From assembly GCA_046756945.1 (NCBI GenBank), contig JBHHXI010000145.1, positions 1-7,143 on the forward strand: a stretch of 7,143 bases of DNA, in the 5' to 3' direction. The position numbers and the translations under genes were made by a program. Position 1 is the stretch's first letter. Each line of letters begins with the position of its first letter. A model generated the notes under the pieces. That model had not been told where the DNA came from and made no database searches. It saw only the letters and a list, made by a program, of their open reading frames with translations. The DNA comes from JACZQZ01 sp046756945. GTDB taxonomy: Bacteria; Pseudomonadota; Alphaproteobacteria; Rhodospirillales; 2-02-FULL-58-16. Positions 5,457-7,143 of this stretch are shown piece after piece.

Positions 5457-7043
5457 ATGTCGGACCTTCGCGATCTCGCCCTGAGCAGCAACGCCTGGCC
5501 CTTTGTCGAGGCGCGCAGCGTGCTCAAGCGTATGGGCGGCGGCGTGCCGGACAAGGGCTACGTGGTGTTCGAGACCGGGTACGGGCCGTCCGGCCTGCCC
5601 CACATCGGCACCTTCGCCGAGGTGGCGCGCACGTCCATGGTGCGCCATGCGTTCTCCATGCTGTCCGACGTCCCGACCAGGCTGTTCGCCTTTTCCGACG
5701 ACATGGACGGCCTGCGCAAGGTGCCCGACAACATCCCCGAGCGCGACATGGTGGCCCGGCACCTGGGCAAGCCGCTGACCTCCATTCCCGACCCCTTCGG
5801 CACCCACGAGAGCTTCGGTCACCACAACAACGCAAGGCTTCAGGCCTTCCTCGACGCATTCGGCTTCGACTACGAGTTCCAGAGCGCCACCGAGTGTTAC
5901 AGGAGCGGCCGCTTCGACCGTGTCCTGCTGAGCGTGCTGGAACGCTACGACGCGGTGACCGGCGTCATCCTGCCCACCCTGGGGCCGGAGCGGCGCGCCA
6001 CGTACAGCCCGTTTTTGCCGCTTTGCCCGAAGACCGGCAGGGTGTTGCAGGCGCCCGTCGTGCACCGCGACGCCGATGCCGGCACCATCGTCTATGAGGA
6101 CGAGGACGGCGGGACCGTGGAGGTGCCGGTCACCGGGGGGCACTGCAAACTGCAGTGGAAGGCGGACTGGGCCATGCGCTGGGTGGCGCTGGGGGTGGAT
6201 TACGAGATGTCGGGCAAGGACCTGATCGACTCGGTGCGCCTGTCGGGGAAGATCTGCCGCGTCCTCGGCGCCGAGCCGCCGGTCGGGTTTACTTACGAGC
6301 TGTTCCTGGACGAGAACGGCGAGAAGATCTCCAAGTCCCGGGGCAACGGCCTTTCCGTCGACGAGTGGCTGCGCTACGCCCCGCCGGAGACCCTGGCGCT
6401 GTTCATGTACCGCAAGCCGAAGGCGGCCAAGCGGCTGTACTTCGATGTCATTCCGCGCACCGTGGACGATTACCTGAGCCACCTGCGCGGCTTTCCCGGC
6501 CAGGACGGCGCCAAGCGCCTGGACAATCCCGCCTGGCACATCCACCAGGGAAAGCCGCCGGCGGACGACGTCCAGTTGAGCTACAACGTATTGCTCAACC
6601 TGGCCAGCGTCTGCCATACCGAGGACAAGGCGGTGCTGTGGCATTTCATTTCGCGCCACGGCGGCGGCGCGGCGGCGCGAGAGGCCCCGGTCCTCGACAA
6701 GCTGGTGGACTGCGCCATCACCTACTACCGGGACTTCGTCAAGCCGGCGAAACGCTACCGGGCGGCGACGGACGACGAGAAACAGGCCCTCGCCGATCTG
6801 GCCCGGGCCCTCGACGCCCTGCCCCGGGACGCCGACGGCGAAACCATCCAGAACGTCGTCTACGAGATCGGCAAGCGCCCTCCGTTCCCCGATCTCAAGT
6901 CCTGGTTCCGGGCGCTCTATGAGATTCTGCTGGGCCAGAGCGAGGGGCCGCGCATGGGCTCGTTCATCGCGCTGTACGGGCTCGACGAATCGACGGCGCT
7001 GATCCGCCGCGCCATCGCCGGGGAGGACCTCAGCCTCCAGTGA
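5457..7043 (+). CDS. lysK: Class I lysyl-tRNA synthetase
   Basis: A 528-residue, full-length class I LysRS, the archaeal-type enzyme that many alphaproteobacteria use in place of class II LysS. It activates lysine with ATP and charges tRNA-Lys in the cytoplasm. The Rossmann-fold signatures are both present: HIGT at 49-52 (HIGH motif, in GYGPSGLPHIGTF) and KISKS at 290-294 (KMSKS motif, in ENGEKISKSRGNG). Other class I LysRS blocks are FSDDMDGLRKVP (79-90), HCKLQWKADWAMRW (229-242) and MSGKDLIDS (251-259). The C-terminal helical part (about 330-528) is the usual tRNA-binding region. The chosen ATG begins MSDLRDLALSSNAWPF, a normal N-terminus. The frame stays open upstream to an ATG at 5265, but those 64 residues are Arg/Pro-rich and lie across the predicted promoter. 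The Shine-Dalgarno is weak (GGA close to the ATG). No sign of damage or transfer. Confidence 0.97.
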   Translation: MSDLRDLALSSNAWPFVEARSVLKRMGGGVPDKGYVVFETGYGPSGLPHIGTFAEVARTSMVRHAFSMLSDVPTRLFAFSDDMDGLRKVPDNIPERDMVARHLGKPLTSIPDPFGTHESFGHHNNARLQAFLDAFGFDYEFQSATECYRSGRFDRVLLSVLERYDAVTGVILPTLGPERRATYSPFLPLCPKTGRVLQAPVVHRDADAGTIVYEDEDGGTVEVPVTGGHCKLQWKADWAMRWVALGVDYEMSGKDLIDSVRLSGKICRVLGAEPPVGFTYELFLDENGEKISKSRGNGLSVDEWLRYAPPETLALFMYRKPKAAKRLYFDVIPRTVDDYLSHLRGFPGQDGAKRLDNPAWHIHQGKPPADDVQLSYNVLLNLASVCHTEDKAVLWHFISRHGGGAAAREAPVLDKLVDCAITYYRDFVKPAKRYRAATDDEKQALADLARALDALPRDADGETIQNVVYEIGKRPPFPDLKSWFRALYEILLGQSEGPRMGSFIALYGLDESTALIRRAIAGEDLSLQ

Positions 7044-7052
7044 CCGGCGAAC

Positions 7053-7073
7053 GGCGCGGGTTGGCGCCGCGCC
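7053..7073 (+). terminator. GC-rich hairpin just after lysK
   Basis: GGCGCGG (7053-7059) pairs perfectly with CCGCGCC (7067-7073) around a seven-base loop, 10 bases after the lysK stop. There is no T-tract, so intrinsic termination is uncertain; it may protect the mRNA 3' end. Confidence 0.3.
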
Positions 7074-7101
7074 CCCGCCACGGGACCGCGATTATCGGGT
7101 T

Positions 7102-7122
7102 CCAAGGGCTGATGGCCCTTGG
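7102..7122 (+). terminator. Candidate lysK terminator hairpin
   Basis: CCAAGGGC (7102-7109) pairs perfectly with GCCCTTGG (7115-7122) around the loop TGATG. It is followed by TTGGGATC, a very short T-run only. The symmetric stem without a T-tract could act in either direction, for lysK or for a gene beyond the window. Confidence 0.45.
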
Positions 7123-7143
7123 TTGGGATCGAAAGGGGCGACG

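Noticed and set aside
5214..6659. A 481-codon open frame on the minus strand, antisense to lysK
   Set aside because: It lies opposite highly conserved class I LysRS coding sequence, and its product has no motif; it is a codon-bias shadow.

Overview
The window is GC-rich and densely coded, and it looks like an alphaproteobacterial chromosome, plausibly Rhodospirillales-like. The main support is a full-length class I (archaeal-type) lysyl-tRNA synthetase, which is typical of that class, together with the high GC content and overall protein style. No species can be named from sequence alone.

Layout: six genes lie on the minus strand and one on the plus strand. Reading the minus strand from right to left: (1) a GAF/HD-GYP protein, a probable cyclic-di-GMP phosphodiesterase (5109-3310); (2) nine bases later, a 241-residue protein with a gamma-glutamylcyclotransferase-like glycine-rich motif (3300-2575); (3) a small lipoprotein (2465-2073); (4) a 265-bp MITE-like palindromic element (about 1809-2073) whose edge supplies the stop codon of the lipoprotein gene; (5) an exported staphylococcal-nuclease-fold protein that has lost most of its catalytic residues (1722-1186); (6) an exported HExxH putative metallopeptidase (1153-467, possibly from a GTG at 1189 overlapping the previous stop); (7) arfB, a ribosome-rescue peptidyl-tRNA hydrolase with an intact GGQ motif (436-8). 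On the plus strand, lysK (5457-7043) is divergent from the HD-GYP gene across a 347-bp intergenic region. It is followed by hairpins that may end transcription.

Gene relationships: the HD-GYP gene and the GGCT-like gene are almost certainly one transcription unit. The SNase-like, HExxH and arfB genes form a second tight minus-strand group. The lipoprotein gene sits between these groups and is separated from the second by the MITE-like insertion. In an inferred empty site, its frame would run on 25 codons to a TGA overlapping an ATG of the SNase-like gene.

The most interesting items are the compact element, which is built from nested inverted repeats that could fold into a three-way junction and abuts a stop codon; the catalytically degenerate nuclease; the roughly 155-residue insert inside the HD-GYP domain; and two related sequence blocks at matching positions upstream of the two divergent genes. 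I see no CRISPR array, tRNA, rRNA, prophage or recognisable defence system.
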